Assembly (NCBI GenBank): GCA_020445765.1
Contig: JAGRFY010000028.1
Location: forward strand, 39,992-103,991
From: Rhodocyclaceae bacterium
GTDB taxonomy: Bacteria; Pseudomonadota; Gammaproteobacteria; Burkholderiales; Rhodocyclaceae
DNA: 64,000 bases
Direction of reading: 5' to 3'
Part shown: positions 40,397 to 49,885 of the stretch, one piece after another
Layout: each line of letters starts with the position of its first letter
How positions within the stretch are numbered: position 1 is the stretch's first letter
The notes under the pieces: model-generated
What the model saw: only the letters and a program-made list of their open reading frames with translations
The model's database searches: none
Told to the model about the DNA's origin: nothing
Translations under genes and position numbers: made by a program

Positions 40397-42070
40397 ATGG
40401 CCAGACTGATCGGAATCCTCATCGCTGCAATCACTTTCCTCGCAGGCCTTGCGGCAGCGGCGTCGGCTGGTGCCGAGGCCGCCGCGCTGTACATGCCGCC
40501 CGCACTGGCAGGCCTGGTCGCGGGAGCGGTGGCCGTCATCGCCATTCGCAGTTGGTACACGAAACCGCTGCAGGGTATGGCCGAGACCATACTGTCCATG
40601 CAGCGCGATGGCGATCTGACCGTCCGGGTCCCTGAGCGGTCGCGCGGCATCGGACTGGTTGCGACCCAGTTCAATCTCTTGATCGAAAGCGTCCAGGGTA
40701 TCGTCGGCAAGGTCATCTTCGATGCGCGCCGAGTCGGCCACGCGTCCGACCAGCTTCGCTTCCACGCCGAATCCGTGGCCACCCGCTCCACCCAGCAGAA
40801 ACAGGCGGCGGTCGAAATGGTGCGGGCGATGGACGAGATGCAGCACGGGGTCGACTCGGTGGCCGACCATTCGCGGCAGACGTCCGACAATGCCGAGCAG
40901 GCCCAGGCACTCTCGGCCGACGGCATGCGCGTGGTCAGTGACGTGTCGTCCGAGATCGAGCGAGTCGCCGGCGCTGTCGCACAGTCGGCGCAACTGATCG
41001 CGGCCCTCGGCGAGCGTTCCGGCGAGATCAGTGGCATCGTCGGCGTGATTCGCGAGATTGCCGACCAGACCAACCTTCTGGCACTCAATGCGGCGATCGA
41101 GGCCGCGCGCGCCGGCGAACAGGGTCGGGGGTTCGCGGTGGTGGCCGACGAGGTGCGCAAGCTGGCCGAGCGGACGGCGGGCGCCACATCCCAGATCACG
41201 ACGCTGATCACGATGATTCAGGACGAAACCCAGCAAGCGATCACGTCGATTCGCGCGGGCAGCGAGCAGGCGCATGCCGGCGCCCAATCCGCGCGGCGGG
41301 CAGCCGAATCGCTCGAAAAGATCAGCGAGGGTGCCAGTCGGACGATGGCGAGCGTCTCTGCGATCGCGGCGGCTGTCGTGCAGCAGGGGCGCGAGTCGGC
41401 CGTCGTCTGCGAGCACGTCAGCCAGATCATGAAGATGGTCGAGAGCAACACCCACGGGGCGGGCGAGACCCTCGGTGAAGCACATCAGTTGCAGAGCCTA
41501 GCCGTCAATCTGCAGGGCATCGACAAGGTCTTCAAGCTGGGCGCGGTCGGCGAGAACGCGATTGCCGTCCATGATCGCATGCCGAATCTGGTCAAGCGCG
41601 CGGCGGGGGAGATCGGCCAAATCCTGGAAGGGGCCATCGCCGCCGGCCGGTTCGACGAAAGAGAACTGTTCGAGCCCCGCTACGAAGCGATTCCGAACAC
41701 CAGCCCGAAGAAGTACCACACCGGTTTCGATCGGGTCACGGACGACGTCTTTCCCAGGGTGCAGGAGACAATGCTCGGGGCGAATCCGGATCTCGTGTAC
41801 GCCATCAGTTGCGACCAGCGCGGCTACGTTCCGACCCACAACAAGCGATTCTGCCGGCCGCTGACCGGCGACCCGGACAAGGACGTCGCCGGCAATCGGA
41901 CCAAGCGCATGTTCGATGATCCGGTAGGCCGCCAGTGCGGCAGCCACACGCTGCCGTTCCTGATCCAGACCTATCGTCGCGATACCGGCGAGATCATGCA
42001 CGACATATCGGCACCGATCTACGTCAATGGTCGACACTGGGGTGGCTTCCGCATCGGCTACCGTGCCTAG
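40397..42070 (+). CDS. methyl-accepting chemotaxis protein with C-terminal sensory domain
   Basis: This 557-residue receptor has an unusual order: a short N-terminal hydrophobic hairpin (1-50), HAMP (~52-105), and the signalling domain with tip [20 protein letters not shown] (~220). After the signalling domain, at ~400-557, comes a PAS/Cache-like domain ([56 protein letters not shown]). The sensor thus seems cytoplasmic and at the C-terminus. Cysteines and histidines in that domain could bind a cofactor. It opens the third sub-block, followed by two cheV genes. Confidence 0.92.
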   Translation: MARLIGILIAAITFLAGLAAAASAGAEAAALYMPPALAGLVAGAVAVIAIRSWYTKPLQGMAETILSMQRDGDLTVRVPERSRGIGLVATQFNLLIESVQGIVGKVIFDARRVGHASDQLRFHAESVATRSTQQKQAAVEMVRAMDEMQHGVDSVADHSRQTSDNAEQAQALSADGMRVVSDVSSEIERVAGAVAQSAQLIAALGERSGEISGIVGVIREIADQTNLLALNAAIEAARAGEQGRGFAVVADEVRKLAERTAGATSQITTLITMIQDETQQAITSIRAGSEQAHAGAQSARRAAESLEKISEGASRTMASVSAIAAAVVQQGRESAVVCEHVSQIMKMVESNTHGAGETLGEAHQLQSLAVNLQGIDKVFKLGAVGENAIAVHDRMPNLVKRAAGEIGQILEGAIAAGRFDERELFEPRYEAIPNTSPKKYHTGFDRVTDDVFPRVQETMLGANPDLVYAISCDQRGYVPTHNKRFCRPLTGDPDKDVAGNRTKRMFDDPVGRQCGSHTLPFLIQTYRRDTGEIMHDISAPIYVNGRHWGGFRIGYRA

Positions 42071-42157
42071 TGCCGCAGCGGTGCACACGTCGCGGTCGTG
42101 GCGCCGAGGCGACGCCGTCGGTGCCCGCTGCGCACCGGACGGTCGTCGCGAAACCCC

Positions 42158-42184
42158 TCAAGTCAGATCGTCGCCTGCCGTAAT
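42158..42184 (+). promoter_or_regulatory. FliA-like promoter before the first cheV
   Basis: TCAAGTCA, 11 bases, and GCCGTAAT match 10 of 16 consensus positions. It lies 60 bases before the cheV ATG. It shares TCAAGT with the motA and fourth-receptor boxes. Confidence 0.45.
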
Positions 42185-42244
42185 CAGGGTCACCAATTCG
42201 AGCCCCGCTGCGGCCTGGTCGGCGGAGTCTTGCGGAGAAGCCAG

Positions 42245-43210
42245 ATGTCCAGTCTGCTGAAGAATATCGATGCCCGCACCAAGCTGGCGGGTACCAACAA
42301 GCTTGAAATCCTGCTGTTCACGCTGGGGGTCGATCACCGCACCGGCCGGCGTGAAACCTTCGGCATCAATGTCTTCAAGGTGCGCGAAGTGATGCGCACC
42401 CCGCCGGTCACGGCGGCGCCCGAGATGCCGGCTTCGGTCGAGGGCATGGTCAGCCTGCGCGGCGTGCTGGTTCCGGTGGTCGATCTTGCCAAATACGTCG
42501 GCATCGGCCAGGACGACAAGCGCGAAATCATGATCGTCACCGAGTACAACGGGCACACCCAGGGCTTCCTGGTCGAGGCGGTCGACACCATTCTCCGGCT
42601 GGATTGGGCACAGATGCGCGTGCCGCCCGGGATGCTGACGGCCAACATGGGTGGTCTGGTGACTGCGGTGACCGAATTGCCGGGCGAGAAGCTGATCATG
42701 ATGCTCGACGTCGAAAAGGTTCTGTCCGAGACCACCACCATCGACGATGAATTCCTCTTCAAGGGAATCGAGCCCTTGCAGGATCAGGACGTCACGGTGT
42801 TCTTCGCCGACGATTCGTCGGTGGCCCGGCGCCAGATCGAGCGCACGCTCGATGCCATGGGCGCGCACTATGTCGGATCGGTCAATGGACGTGTGGCCTG
42901 GGACGAGTTGCAGAAGGTCGCCAAGACTGCCGAAGCGACCGGGCGCAGGGTCAAGGATCTGGTCAAGCTGGTGCTGACCGATGTCGAGATGCCCGAAATG
43001 GACGGCTACATCCTGACCAAGAAGATCAAGTCCGATCCGCGTTTCGAAGGCGTGCCGGTATTGATGCATTCATCCTTGTCCGGCATGTCCAACCAGCAAC
43101 TGGGGCTGTCGGTCGGGGTGGACGAATACGTGCCCAAATTCGAGCCGCAGCGCCTGTCGGACACCCTGCGCCGCATGCTCAAGACCAAAGACGTGGATGA
43201 AGCCGCATGA
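42245..43210 (+). CDS. cheV: CheV coupling protein, CheW-receiver fusion (first of two)
   Basis: This 321-residue protein has a CheW-like domain (about 15-165; [38 protein letters not shown]) fused to a C-terminal receiver domain. The receiver has FFADDSSVARRQIERTL and acceptor Asp in [17 protein letters not shown], plus HSSL and YVPKFEP (Lys). CheV couples receptors to CheA in a phosphorylation-sensitive way. The start ATG 42245 gives MSSLLKNIDARTKL; the longer frame upstream runs over the promoter region. It overlaps the next cheV by ATGA. Confidence 0.96.
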   Translation: MSSLLKNIDARTKLAGTNKLEILLFTLGVDHRTGRRETFGINVFKVREVMRTPPVTAAPEMPASVEGMVSLRGVLVPVVDLAKYVGIGQDDKREIMIVTEYNGHTQGFLVEAVDTILRLDWAQMRVPPGMLTANMGGLVTAVTELPGEKLIMMLDVEKVLSETTTIDDEFLFKGIEPLQDQDVTVFFADDSSVARRQIERTLDAMGAHYVGSVNGRVAWDELQKVAKTAEATGRRVKDLVKLVLTDVEMPEMDGYILTKKIKSDPRFEGVPVLMHSSLSGMSNQQLGLSVGVDEYVPKFEPQRLSDTLRRMLKTKDVDEAA

Positions 43211-44184
43211 ACCGCAAAGACATTACGCCCAACGCGATGGACGCGGCCGAGAGGTCATTGCTCGACGCGGTCGACGGTCGCACCAAGCTGGCCGGCTCCA
43301 ACCGCATGGAGATCCTGCTGTTCTCGCTCGGCACGCAGGAAACCTTCGGCATCAACGTGTTCAAGGTGCGCGAAGTCTCGAAGACGCCGTTCATCACCAA
43401 GGCGCCCAACATGCCCGGCGGGGTCGAAGGCCTGATCTCGCTGCGCGGCAACGTCATCCCGGTGCTGGCGCTGGCCCAGGTGCTGGGTCTTGCAGAGCCG
43501 GGCGATCCGCTCGGTGCATCGATGATGGTCACCGAATACAGCAAGCGCACGCTGGGCTTCCTGGTGCATGAGGTGGATCGGATCATCCGCGTCGAGTGGG
43601 ACAAGGTGCGCACGCCGGAGAACGTGTCCAGCTCGGTGCACAACTTCATCACCGCGATCATCGAACTGCCCGACAGCAAGCTGGTGTCGATCCTGGACGT
43701 CGAGACGATTCTCGCCAACACTTTCGGCGAAGCCCTGGTCGGCAACATCCCGCCATTGAGCGCCAGCGAGGATGTGAACGTCTTCTTCGTCGATGACTCG
43801 TCGGTCGCGCGCAAGAAGATCGCCGAAGTGCTCGACAAGCTCGGCGTTCATCACAAGCATGCGATGAACGGCCTCGAGGCGTGGACGCGCCTGGAGGGCA
43901 TGGCGAATCATGCCCAGGCCAGTGGCAAGCCGCTGACCGACGATCTCGACCTGATCCTGGTCGACGCCGAAATGCCGGAAATGGACGGCTACGTGCTGAC
44001 CCGCAACATCAAGAACGACGGTCGTTTCGACGGCATACCGGTGGTCATGCATTCGTCCCTTTCGTCGGAAGCGAATCGTGCGATGGGCAAGCGGGTCGGC
44101 GTCGATTCCTATGTCGCGAAGTTCGATGCCGATGTGCTCGCAGATACATTACGGCCCCTGCTGATGCGCGGGTCACGGGTCTGA
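43207..44184 (+). CDS. cheV: CheV coupling protein, CheW-receiver fusion (second of two)
   Basis: This 325-residue paralog of the preceding gene has the same layout: CheW-like domain with [20 protein letters not shown] and [18 protein letters not shown], then a receiver with [17 protein letters not shown], acceptor Asp in [17 protein letters not shown], and SYVAKFDA. The N-terminal ~20 residues differ from the first copy. The ATGA overlap shows translational coupling. The tandem likely arose by duplication and may serve different receptors. Confidence 0.96.
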   Translation: MNRKDITPNAMDAAERSLLDAVDGRTKLAGSNRMEILLFSLGTQETFGINVFKVREVSKTPFITKAPNMPGGVEGLISLRGNVIPVLALAQVLGLAEPGDPLGASMMVTEYSKRTLGFLVHEVDRIIRVEWDKVRTPENVSSSVHNFITAIIELPDSKLVSILDVETILANTFGEALVGNIPPLSASEDVNVFFVDDSSVARKKIAEVLDKLGVHHKHAMNGLEAWTRLEGMANHAQASGKPLTDDLDLILVDAEMPEMDGYVLTRNIKNDGRFDGIPVVMHSSLSSEANRAMGKRVGVDSYVAKFDADVLADTLRPLLMRGSRV

Positions 44185-44198
44185 ATCCGGAGAGAGAG

Positions 44199-44597
44199 AT
44201 GGCCGATTCGAAGATGAAATTTCTCGTGGTTGATGACTTTTCGACGATGCGCCGAATCGTTCGAAATCTGCTGAAGGAGCTTGGATACACCAATGTCGAC
44301 GAGGCGGAGGACGGTGTCGCCGCCTTGCAGAAGCTGCAAAGCGCCTCGTTCGATTTCGTCGTGACCGACTGGAACATGCCGAACATGGATGGCCTCACGT
44401 TGCTTCAGACGATCCGCGGGACCGCCGGACTCAAGCACCTGCCGGTCCTGATGGTGACGGCCGAGGCCAAGAAGGAAAACATCATCGCGGCGGCGCAGGC
44501 CGGCGCCAGTGGCTATGTGGTCAAGCCGTTCACCGCGGGCACGCTGGCCGAAAAGCTCGAAAAGATCTTCGAGAAGATGGGCAAGGCCGCTGCCTGA
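44199..44597 (+). CDS. cheY: chemotaxis response regulator CheY (flagellar switch type)
   Basis: This 132-residue canonical CheY has acidic residues D12/D13, acceptor D57 in [12 protein letters not shown] (as in E. coli), the Thr in [12 protein letters not shown], and the Lys in [11 protein letters not shown]. It is very like enteric CheY, and unlike the first CheY of the window. It lies immediately upstream of cheZ, so it is the likely CheZ substrate and switch-binding regulator. GGAGAGAGAG precedes ATG 44199. Confidence 0.97.
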   Translation: MADSKMKFLVVDDFSTMRRIVRNLLKELGYTNVDEAEDGVAALQKLQSASFDFVVTDWNMPNMDGLTLLQTIRGTAGLKHLPVLMVTAEAKKENIIAAAQAGASGYVVKPFTAGTLAEKLEKIFEKMGKAAA

Positions 44598-44633
44598 CGG
44601 CCGGTCGTTTCGAAACATCGGGGAGTAACCAAC

Positions 44634-45521
44634 ATGGCGAAACGACTCAAGTTCGACGAATCGGGCGATACCGACGAACTGCAGGCATTGTTCGACAGCA
44701 TCGCCTCCGAGCCGGCCCAGCCGAAGCTCGAGGTGGTCGAGGAACAATCCGACGACGCTGACAGTGACGAACTGCAGGCGCTGTTCGATTCGGTAGCCGA
44801 GGAATTCGGGGACTGTCCCGCTGCCGACGGTGCGGCCGCCGGCAGCGGCACCGGCACCGAAATGCCGGCCGAAGCAGCGGCGACCGGCGGTGTCGCCACT
44901 GGCGACAAGGCGCCAGGTGGCGACGCCATGTTCAACCGCATCGGCCAGATGACCCGCCAGCTGCACGACGCGCTGCGTCAGCTCGGCTTCGATCAGGCGC
45001 TGCAGGAAGCCGCTGAAGCGATACCAGACGCCCGGCAGCGACTGACGTACATTGCCCAGATGACCGAACAGGCGGCGAGCCGCGTGCTCAACGCGACCGA
45101 CGTCGCCAAGCCGATCCAGGACAAGTTGCAGGGCGACGCCGCCGATCTGGAGTCGCGCTGGGAGAAGGTCTATTCGCAACAACTGTCGGTCGACGACTTC
45201 AAGAGGCTGGCCGGCGAAACGCGACAGTTCCTGGGCCAGGTGCGGGAAGGGAGCCGCGCGACCGGCGACCAGTTGATGGAAATCATGATGGCACAGGATT
45301 TCCAGGATCTCACCGGTCAGGTCATCAAGCGGGTCGTCGACCTCGCCCAGAACCTCGAGCAACAGATGCTCTCGGTGCTGATCGAGGCGATGCCGCCCGA
45401 TCGCAAGCCCGATCACGGCGACAGCCTGATGAATGGTCCGGTGATCAGCGCGGAAGGTCGCGACGACGTCGTCTCCAGCCAGGAGCAGGTGGACGATCTG
45501 CTGGAAAGCCTGGGTTTCTGA
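44634..45521 (+). CDS. cheZ: CheY-P phosphatase CheZ with duplicated N-terminal acidic peptide
   Basis: This 295-residue protein, longer than E. coli CheZ (214), has the catalytic helix segment MMAQDFQDLTGQVIKRV (active Gln) and the C-terminal CheY-binding peptide SSQEQVDDLLESLGF. The extra length is N-terminal: two near-identical peptides DTDELQALFDSIA (12-24) and DSDELQALFDSVA (43-55), then a Gly/Ala-rich linker to ~95. These peptides resemble the FliM-N/CheZ-C type of CheY-binding helix. It follows cheY by 36 bases. Confidence 0.95.
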   Translation: MAKRLKFDESGDTDELQALFDSIASEPAQPKLEVVEEQSDDADSDELQALFDSVAEEFGDCPAADGAAAGSGTGTEMPAEAAATGGVATGDKAPGGDAMFNRIGQMTRQLHDALRQLGFDQALQEAAEAIPDARQRLTYIAQMTEQAASRVLNATDVAKPIQDKLQGDAADLESRWEKVYSQQLSVDDFKRLAGETRQFLGQVREGSRATGDQLMEIMMAQDFQDLTGQVIKRVVDLAQNLEQQMLSVLIEAMPPDRKPDHGDSLMNGPVISAEGRDDVVSSQEQVDDLLESLGF

Positions 45522-45554
45522 CCCGGCACGGATGAACCGTTAGCGGAGCCAACG

Positions 45555-47465
45555 ATGAGTGATTTCGCGGGAATGGAAGACCTGCTGCAGGATTTCCTGG
45601 TCGAGGCCGGAGACCTGCTTTCCGGGGTCGACAACAAGCTGGTGGATCTGGAACGGGCACCGGACGACCGAGGCCTGCTCAACGACATCTTCCGTGGCTT
45701 TCATACCATCAAGGGTGGGGCAGGCTTTCTCAATGCCGCCGAACTGGTGACGCTGTGCCACCTGACGGAGAATCTGTTCGACAAGCTGCGCAACGGCGAA
45801 CTCGACGTCTCGCCCGAGATCATGGACGTGATCCTGGCGGCCACGGGATCGGTGCGCGACATGTTCGGTTACCTCGAGGGGGCCACCCAGCCGCCACCGG
45901 CGGATCCCGACCTGATCGTTCGGTTGAAGGCTGCGCTCTCCGGCGAACTGGTAGGCATTGCGCCGTCTGCCCAGAAATCGGTCGGTGAACTGGTGGATGC
46001 GGCGCAACCCGGCGCCGCCGCCAAGTCGGGGGAACCCGACTGGGCGGCCCTGCATGCGGCCGTCTCGGGTGTGCCGGCCAAGGCAGCACCGGCGGCCGCT
46101 CCGGCAGCGGCCGCGCCGGCGCACACCGATGTCGCGGGCAAGTCGCCCGAGCAGATCGTCAAGGCCGCGATCGGACGTCGGGCCACCGACAAGCCCGGCT
46201 ACTCGGGTCCCGTCGGCCGCCGCGAGAGCGAGCGTGCCCGCGACAACTCGATCCGGGTCGACACGTCGCGCCTCGATCAGGTGCTGAACCTGTCGGGCGA
46301 GATCGGCCTGACCAAGAACCGGCTCAACGCGTTGCGCAGCGAGATCCTTGCCGGCAGCGCCGACAACGAAACCTTCCATGCGCTCGACGTGGCGGTCAGT
46401 CAGCTCGACCTGCTGGTGTCCGATCTGCAGAACGCGGTGATGAAGACCCGGATGCAGCCGATCGGGCGCTTGTTCCAGAAATATCCGCGGATCGCCCGCG
46501 ATCTCGCCCGCAACCTCGGCAAGGATGTCGAACTGGTGCTGGCCGGCGAAGAAACCGAGATCGACAAGACGATGATCGAGGATCTGTCCGATCCGATCAT
46601 CCACCTCATCCGCAACGCGGTGGACCATGGCGTCGAGAGCAGCGACGAACGCAAGGCCAACGGCAAGCCGACCAAGTCGGCCGTGCGCCTCGAGGCCCGC
46701 CAGGAAGGCGATCACATCGTCATCCTGGTGGCCGACGACGGCCGCGGCATGGATCCGGAGAAGCTACGGACCAAGGCCTTGTCGAAAGGGCTGATCACCG
46801 ACGAGGAAGCCAACACGATGGATGAACGCCAGAGCTTCAATCTGGTGTTCATGCCCGGCTTCTCGACGGCCGAGAACGTCTCCGACGTGTCCGGGCGCGG
46901 TGTCGGCATGGATGTCGTTCGTACGAACATCCAGAAGCTCAACGGCACCATCGACATCAAGTCGGCGCAGGGGCAGGGCACCACCTTCGTGATCAACCTG
47001 CCGCTGACCCTGGCCATCCTGCCGGTGCTGCTGGTGCGCCTCGGCGAACAGCCGCTGGCGGTGCCGCTGTCGATGGTGCGCGAGATCCTGCCGATCGAAC
47101 TCGATCAGGTGCAGGAGGTTGGCGGTCGGGCGACGATGGTGGTGCGGGGCGAAGTGCTGCCGGTGCTGCCGCTGGCAAGCCTGCTCGACTGGCCGATGGA
47201 GCGGGTGCCCGATTACGGCGTGCTGATGCAGACCGCGGAGCAGAGCTTCGTCCTGGCAATCGACAGTTTCGCCGGGCGCGAGGATGCGGTGATCAAGTCA
47301 CTCGACGATTTCCGGCCGAAGGGCGTCGCCGGCGTGACCACCCTGTCGAACGGCCAGATCGTGCTGATTCTGGACATGAAGGAGCTGCTCGGCTCCGCCG
47401 GTGACCAGCGCGGCGTGCCGCGCAGCTACCTGACGCGGATCGCGAGGGCTGCGCTGGCCGCCTGA
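45555..47465 (+). CDS. cheA: chemotaxis histidine kinase CheA (second copy, no P2 domain)
   Basis: This 636-residue kinase has P1 with His50 in RGFHTIKGGAG, then an Ala/Pro-rich linker (~110-220) with no recognisable P2 domain. P3 (DQVLNLSGEIGLTKNRLNAL), P4 (HLIRNAVDHGVE, DDGRGMD, GRGVGMDVV) and P5 (LTLAILPVLLVRLGEQPLAV) follow. Its lack of P2 and its position after cheV-cheV-cheY-cheZ set it apart from the first CheA. It may form a separate signalling array or pair with CheV rather than CheW. It is the last gene of the chemotaxis block. Confidence 0.96.
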   Translation: MSDFAGMEDLLQDFLVEAGDLLSGVDNKLVDLERAPDDRGLLNDIFRGFHTIKGGAGFLNAAELVTLCHLTENLFDKLRNGELDVSPEIMDVILAATGSVRDMFGYLEGATQPPPADPDLIVRLKAALSGELVGIAPSAQKSVGELVDAAQPGAAAKSGEPDWAALHAAVSGVPAKAAPAAAPAAAAPAHTDVAGKSPEQIVKAAIGRRATDKPGYSGPVGRRESERARDNSIRVDTSRLDQVLNLSGEIGLTKNRLNALRSEILAGSADNETFHALDVAVSQLDLLVSDLQNAVMKTRMQPIGRLFQKYPRIARDLARNLGKDVELVLAGEETEIDKTMIEDLSDPIIHLIRNAVDHGVESSDERKANGKPTKSAVRLEARQEGDHIVILVADDGRGMDPEKLRTKALSKGLITDEEANTMDERQSFNLVFMPGFSTAENVSDVSGRGVGMDVVRTNIQKLNGTIDIKSAQGQGTTFVINLPLTLAILPVLLVRLGEQPLAVPLSMVREILPIELDQVQEVGGRATMVVRGEVLPVLPLASLLDWPMERVPDYGVLMQTAEQSFVLAIDSFAGREDAVIKSLDDFRPKGVAGVTTLSNGQIVLILDMKELLGSAGDQRGVPRSYLTRIARAALAA

Positions 47466-47609
47466 CTTCCTGGCGCCGTACCGGAGCGCGCCTTCGCCCG
47501 TTATCGCCGCATCCGTCACGTTCGCGGACCGATGCGGCTTGTCTCGTCCGTTTGACCTGCCCTAGGATGGCCCCGTGTGGAGCTTTGCTCCGATGCATGG
47601 AGCCCGCGG

Positions 47610-47936
47610 GTGGACGATCTCGACTTCGATGCCTGGTGTGAGCTGGCCGAGCAGCGGCCGGAGCAGTATTTTCGCGAGCGCGAGCGCCTGATCGAAGGCT
47701 ACATCGCGTCGCATCCGTTGCCACAGCAGGCGCGCCTGCGCGAATTCCAGCTCCGCATCGATCGCGCCAGGGCCCAGGCCGGCAGTCCGCTGCGGGCCAC
47801 GCGGATGATGATGAGCATGATGGAGGATCAGCTCGAAGCCTTGCGCGACCGCCTGCTTTGCCTGCAGTCGGAAACCGAGCAGATCGCCCGCCTGATGGAC
47901 AGGCCGGCGGGCGGGTCGTCCGCGCCGGACGACTGA
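47610..47936 (+). CDS. DUF3135 family protein
   Basis: This 108-residue, mostly helical protein matches the DUF3135 pattern: DDLDFDAWCELAEQRPEQYF, then ERLIEGYIASHP, and LREFQLRIDRARAQAGSPL. The function is unknown. GTG 47610 is chosen because GGAG lies 7 bases upstream and the family motif starts right after; a GTG at 47577 is also in frame. It is monocistronic and converges on the transaldolase gene. Confidence 0.8.
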   Translation: MDDLDFDAWCELAEQRPEQYFRERERLIEGYIASHPLPQQARLREFQLRIDRARAQAGSPLRATRMMMSMMEDQLEALRDRLLCLQSETEQIARLMDRPAGGSSAPDD

Positions 47937-47950
47937 CCCGCAGCCAGCGT

Positions 47951-49027
47951 TCAGGTGGTCGTTTCCAGCATCCTCGCAAACGCCTGCTCGAACAGCACCA
48001 GCCCCTCGCGCTGCAGGCGTTCGCCGACTTCGGTCATGTCGATGCCCAGGTGGGCGAGGCGGGCGAACACCTGCTGCGCCTGATCGACGCCGTCGGCCAG
48101 CGTCGATGCGATATGGCCGCGCCGGCGCAGCGCCTCGAGAGTGGCGTCGGGGACCGTATTGACGGTTTCCGGGCCGATCAGCGGTTCGACGTAGAGCAAA
48201 TCGCTGTATGCCGGATTCTTCGTGCCGGTGCTCGCCCACAGCATCTGCTGGGGACGCACGCCGTGTGCGCGCAACTGCTTGAAGCCAGGCGTTTCGCAGC
48301 GCTCGCAATAGGCGCGATAGGCCAGCTTGGCCATCGCCACGGCGCTCTTGCCGCGAAGCTCGGCGGCGTCGTCGCCGAGCCCGTCGAGCATTGAGTCCAC
48401 CAGGGTGTCGACCCGACTGAGGAACAGGCTTGCGACCGACTTGATCCTGGCCGGGTTTCCGTTCGCGGTCAGCAGACGGGCAACGCCGCGTTCGAAGGCA
48501 GCGGCGACGGCCTCGCAGTGGGCCAGCGAGAACATCAAGGTGACGTTCACGCTGATGCCTTCGGCGACGAGCTGCTCGACCGCCTCGATGCCGGCTGGCG
48601 TGGCCGGTACCTTGATCAACAGGTTGTCGCGGTCGACCGCGGCCCGAAGCCGGCGGGCCGCCTCGAGCGTGCCGTCGGTGTCGTGCGCCAGCGCCGGCGA
48701 AACTTCGAGGCTGACGTAGCCGGCATCGAACTCGCTGCGCTCGTACTCGTCCTTGAGCAGGTCGCAGGCGCGGCGGACATCGGCGATGGCGAGCCGCTCG
48801 TAACGTTGCTCCGGATCCAGATCCTGCCGCTTCAGTGCGCTCAACTCGTCTTCATAGTAGCGGCCGGCGGCGATTGCCTTCTCGAAGATCGCCGGGTTGG
48901 TGGTGATGCCGGCAACCCCGTCTTCACGAACCAGACGCTCCAGCTCGCCATCGTTGAGCAGGGTACGGGAAAGGTTGTCGAGCCAGATCTGCTGGCCGAG
49001 GCGGCGGGTTTCGCGCAACGGATTCAT
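47951..49027 (-). CDS. tal: transaldolase
   Basis: This 358-residue enzyme of the non-oxidative pentose phosphate pathway transfers a dihydroxyacetone unit by a Schiff base. The catalytic Lys is in NLLIKVPATPAGIEA. GITTNPAIFEKAI near the N-terminus and SVNVTLMFSLAHCEAV are typical of the longer Tal class. The start ATG 49027 (MNPLRETRRLGQQIW) overlaps the truC stop as ATGA, which fixes it over a longer frame. Confidence 0.95.
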   Translation of the reverse strand: MNPLRETRRLGQQIWLDNLSRTLLNDGELERLVREDGVAGITTNPAIFEKAIAAGRYYEDELSALKRQDLDPEQRYERLAIADVRRACDLLKDEYERSEFDAGYVSLEVSPALAHDTDGTLEAARRLRAAVDRDNLLIKVPATPAGIEAVEQLVAEGISVNVTLMFSLAHCEAVAAAFERGVARLLTANGNPARIKSVASLFLSRVDTLVDSMLDGLGDDAAELRGKSAVAMAKLAYRAYCERCETPGFKQLRAHGVRPQQMLWASTGTKNPAYSDLLYVEPLIGPETVNTVPDATLEALRRRGHIASTLADGVDQAQQVFARLAHLGIDMTEVGERLQREGLVLFEQAFARMLETTT

Positions 49028-49848
49028 CTCGGTGGTCCTGGACTTTCTTCGCAATCCTGCATTTTCCTACGAAGGTGATCCGACTCCAAGCCGGGCGCGT
49101 CGGTGCGCGGGTCGCTGCCGCCTCGCCAGCACGCCGCCAGCACATCGGTCCAGCCGAGTTGCGCGAGCAGCGCCGCGAAGCCGTCCCCGGGCGGTGCCGC
49201 CAGCCTCAGCGGTCGTCCGTCGTCGGGATGCGCGACCGTCAGTTCGATGCAGGCGAGCAGCAGCCGGCGCACACCGAAGTGATCCGCCACGAAGCGATTG
49301 TGCCGCCCCTTGCCGTAGGTGGTGTCCCCGACGATCGGGTGTGACAGGTGCTTCAGGTGCCGACGGATCTGATGCCGACGACCGGTCTCGGGCTCGATCA
49401 TCAGCAACGAGTAACGGCTGGTCGGATAGCGGTCGACGGCAAACGGCAGTTCGGTGCGGGCGATGGTGGTGAAATGCGTGCGGGCCGGCCGGTGAGGGCG
49501 CGTCAGCGCCGGCAGTCGCGGGTCTTCTGGATCGGCCAGCGCCTTGTCGATGACGGCGGAATCGGCGGTGTGGCCGCGCACGACCGCAAGGTAGCGGCTT
49601 TGTTTCAAGCCGCTCTCGAACTGGCGTGCCAGTGATGCCGCGCCTTCGCGGTCGAGTGCGAACAACAGTACACCGGAGGTGGCCCGGTCAAGGCGATGCA
49701 CCGGATAGACCCGCCGGCCGATCTGATCGCGCAGCATCTGAACCGCAAACTGGTGGGCCTGGCGGTCGACTTCCGAGCGATGGACCAGCAGGCCGGACGG
49801 CTTGTCGACGGCGACCAGGCGTTGGTCGCGATGGATGATCGTCAGCAT
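49024..49848 (-). CDS. truC: tRNA pseudouridine(65) synthase TruC
   Basis: This 274-residue RluA-type pseudouridine synthase has catalytic Asp in VYPVHRLDRATSGVLLFAL. The start LTIIHRDQRLVAVDKPSGLLVHRS and the IGRRVYP region match TruC, which modifies U65 of tRNA, better than the longer RluC/D. The C-terminus extends ~20 residues beyond E. coli TruC and overlaps the tal start (ATGA). It is downstream of the alpha-E gene with a 37-base gap. Confidence 0.92.
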   Translation of the reverse strand: MLTIIHRDQRLVAVDKPSGLLVHRSEVDRQAHQFAVQMLRDQIGRRVYPVHRLDRATSGVLLFALDREGAASLARQFESGLKQSRYLAVVRGHTADSAVIDKALADPEDPRLPALTRPHRPARTHFTTIARTELPFAVDRYPTSRYSLLMIEPETGRRHQIRRHLKHLSHPIVGDTTYGKGRHNRFVADHFGVRRLLLACIELTVAHPDDGRPLRLAAPPGDGFAALLAQLGWTDVLAACWRGGSDPRTDAPGLESDHLRRKMQDCEESPGPPR

Positions 49849-49885
49849 CGCCCGACTGCCCGCGTCGGACGCGCCCGGGACGCGC

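Noticed and set aside
47504-47534. Hairpin CCGCATC...GATGCGG after the second cheA
   Set aside because: The loop is long and no T run follows, so a terminator is not supported.
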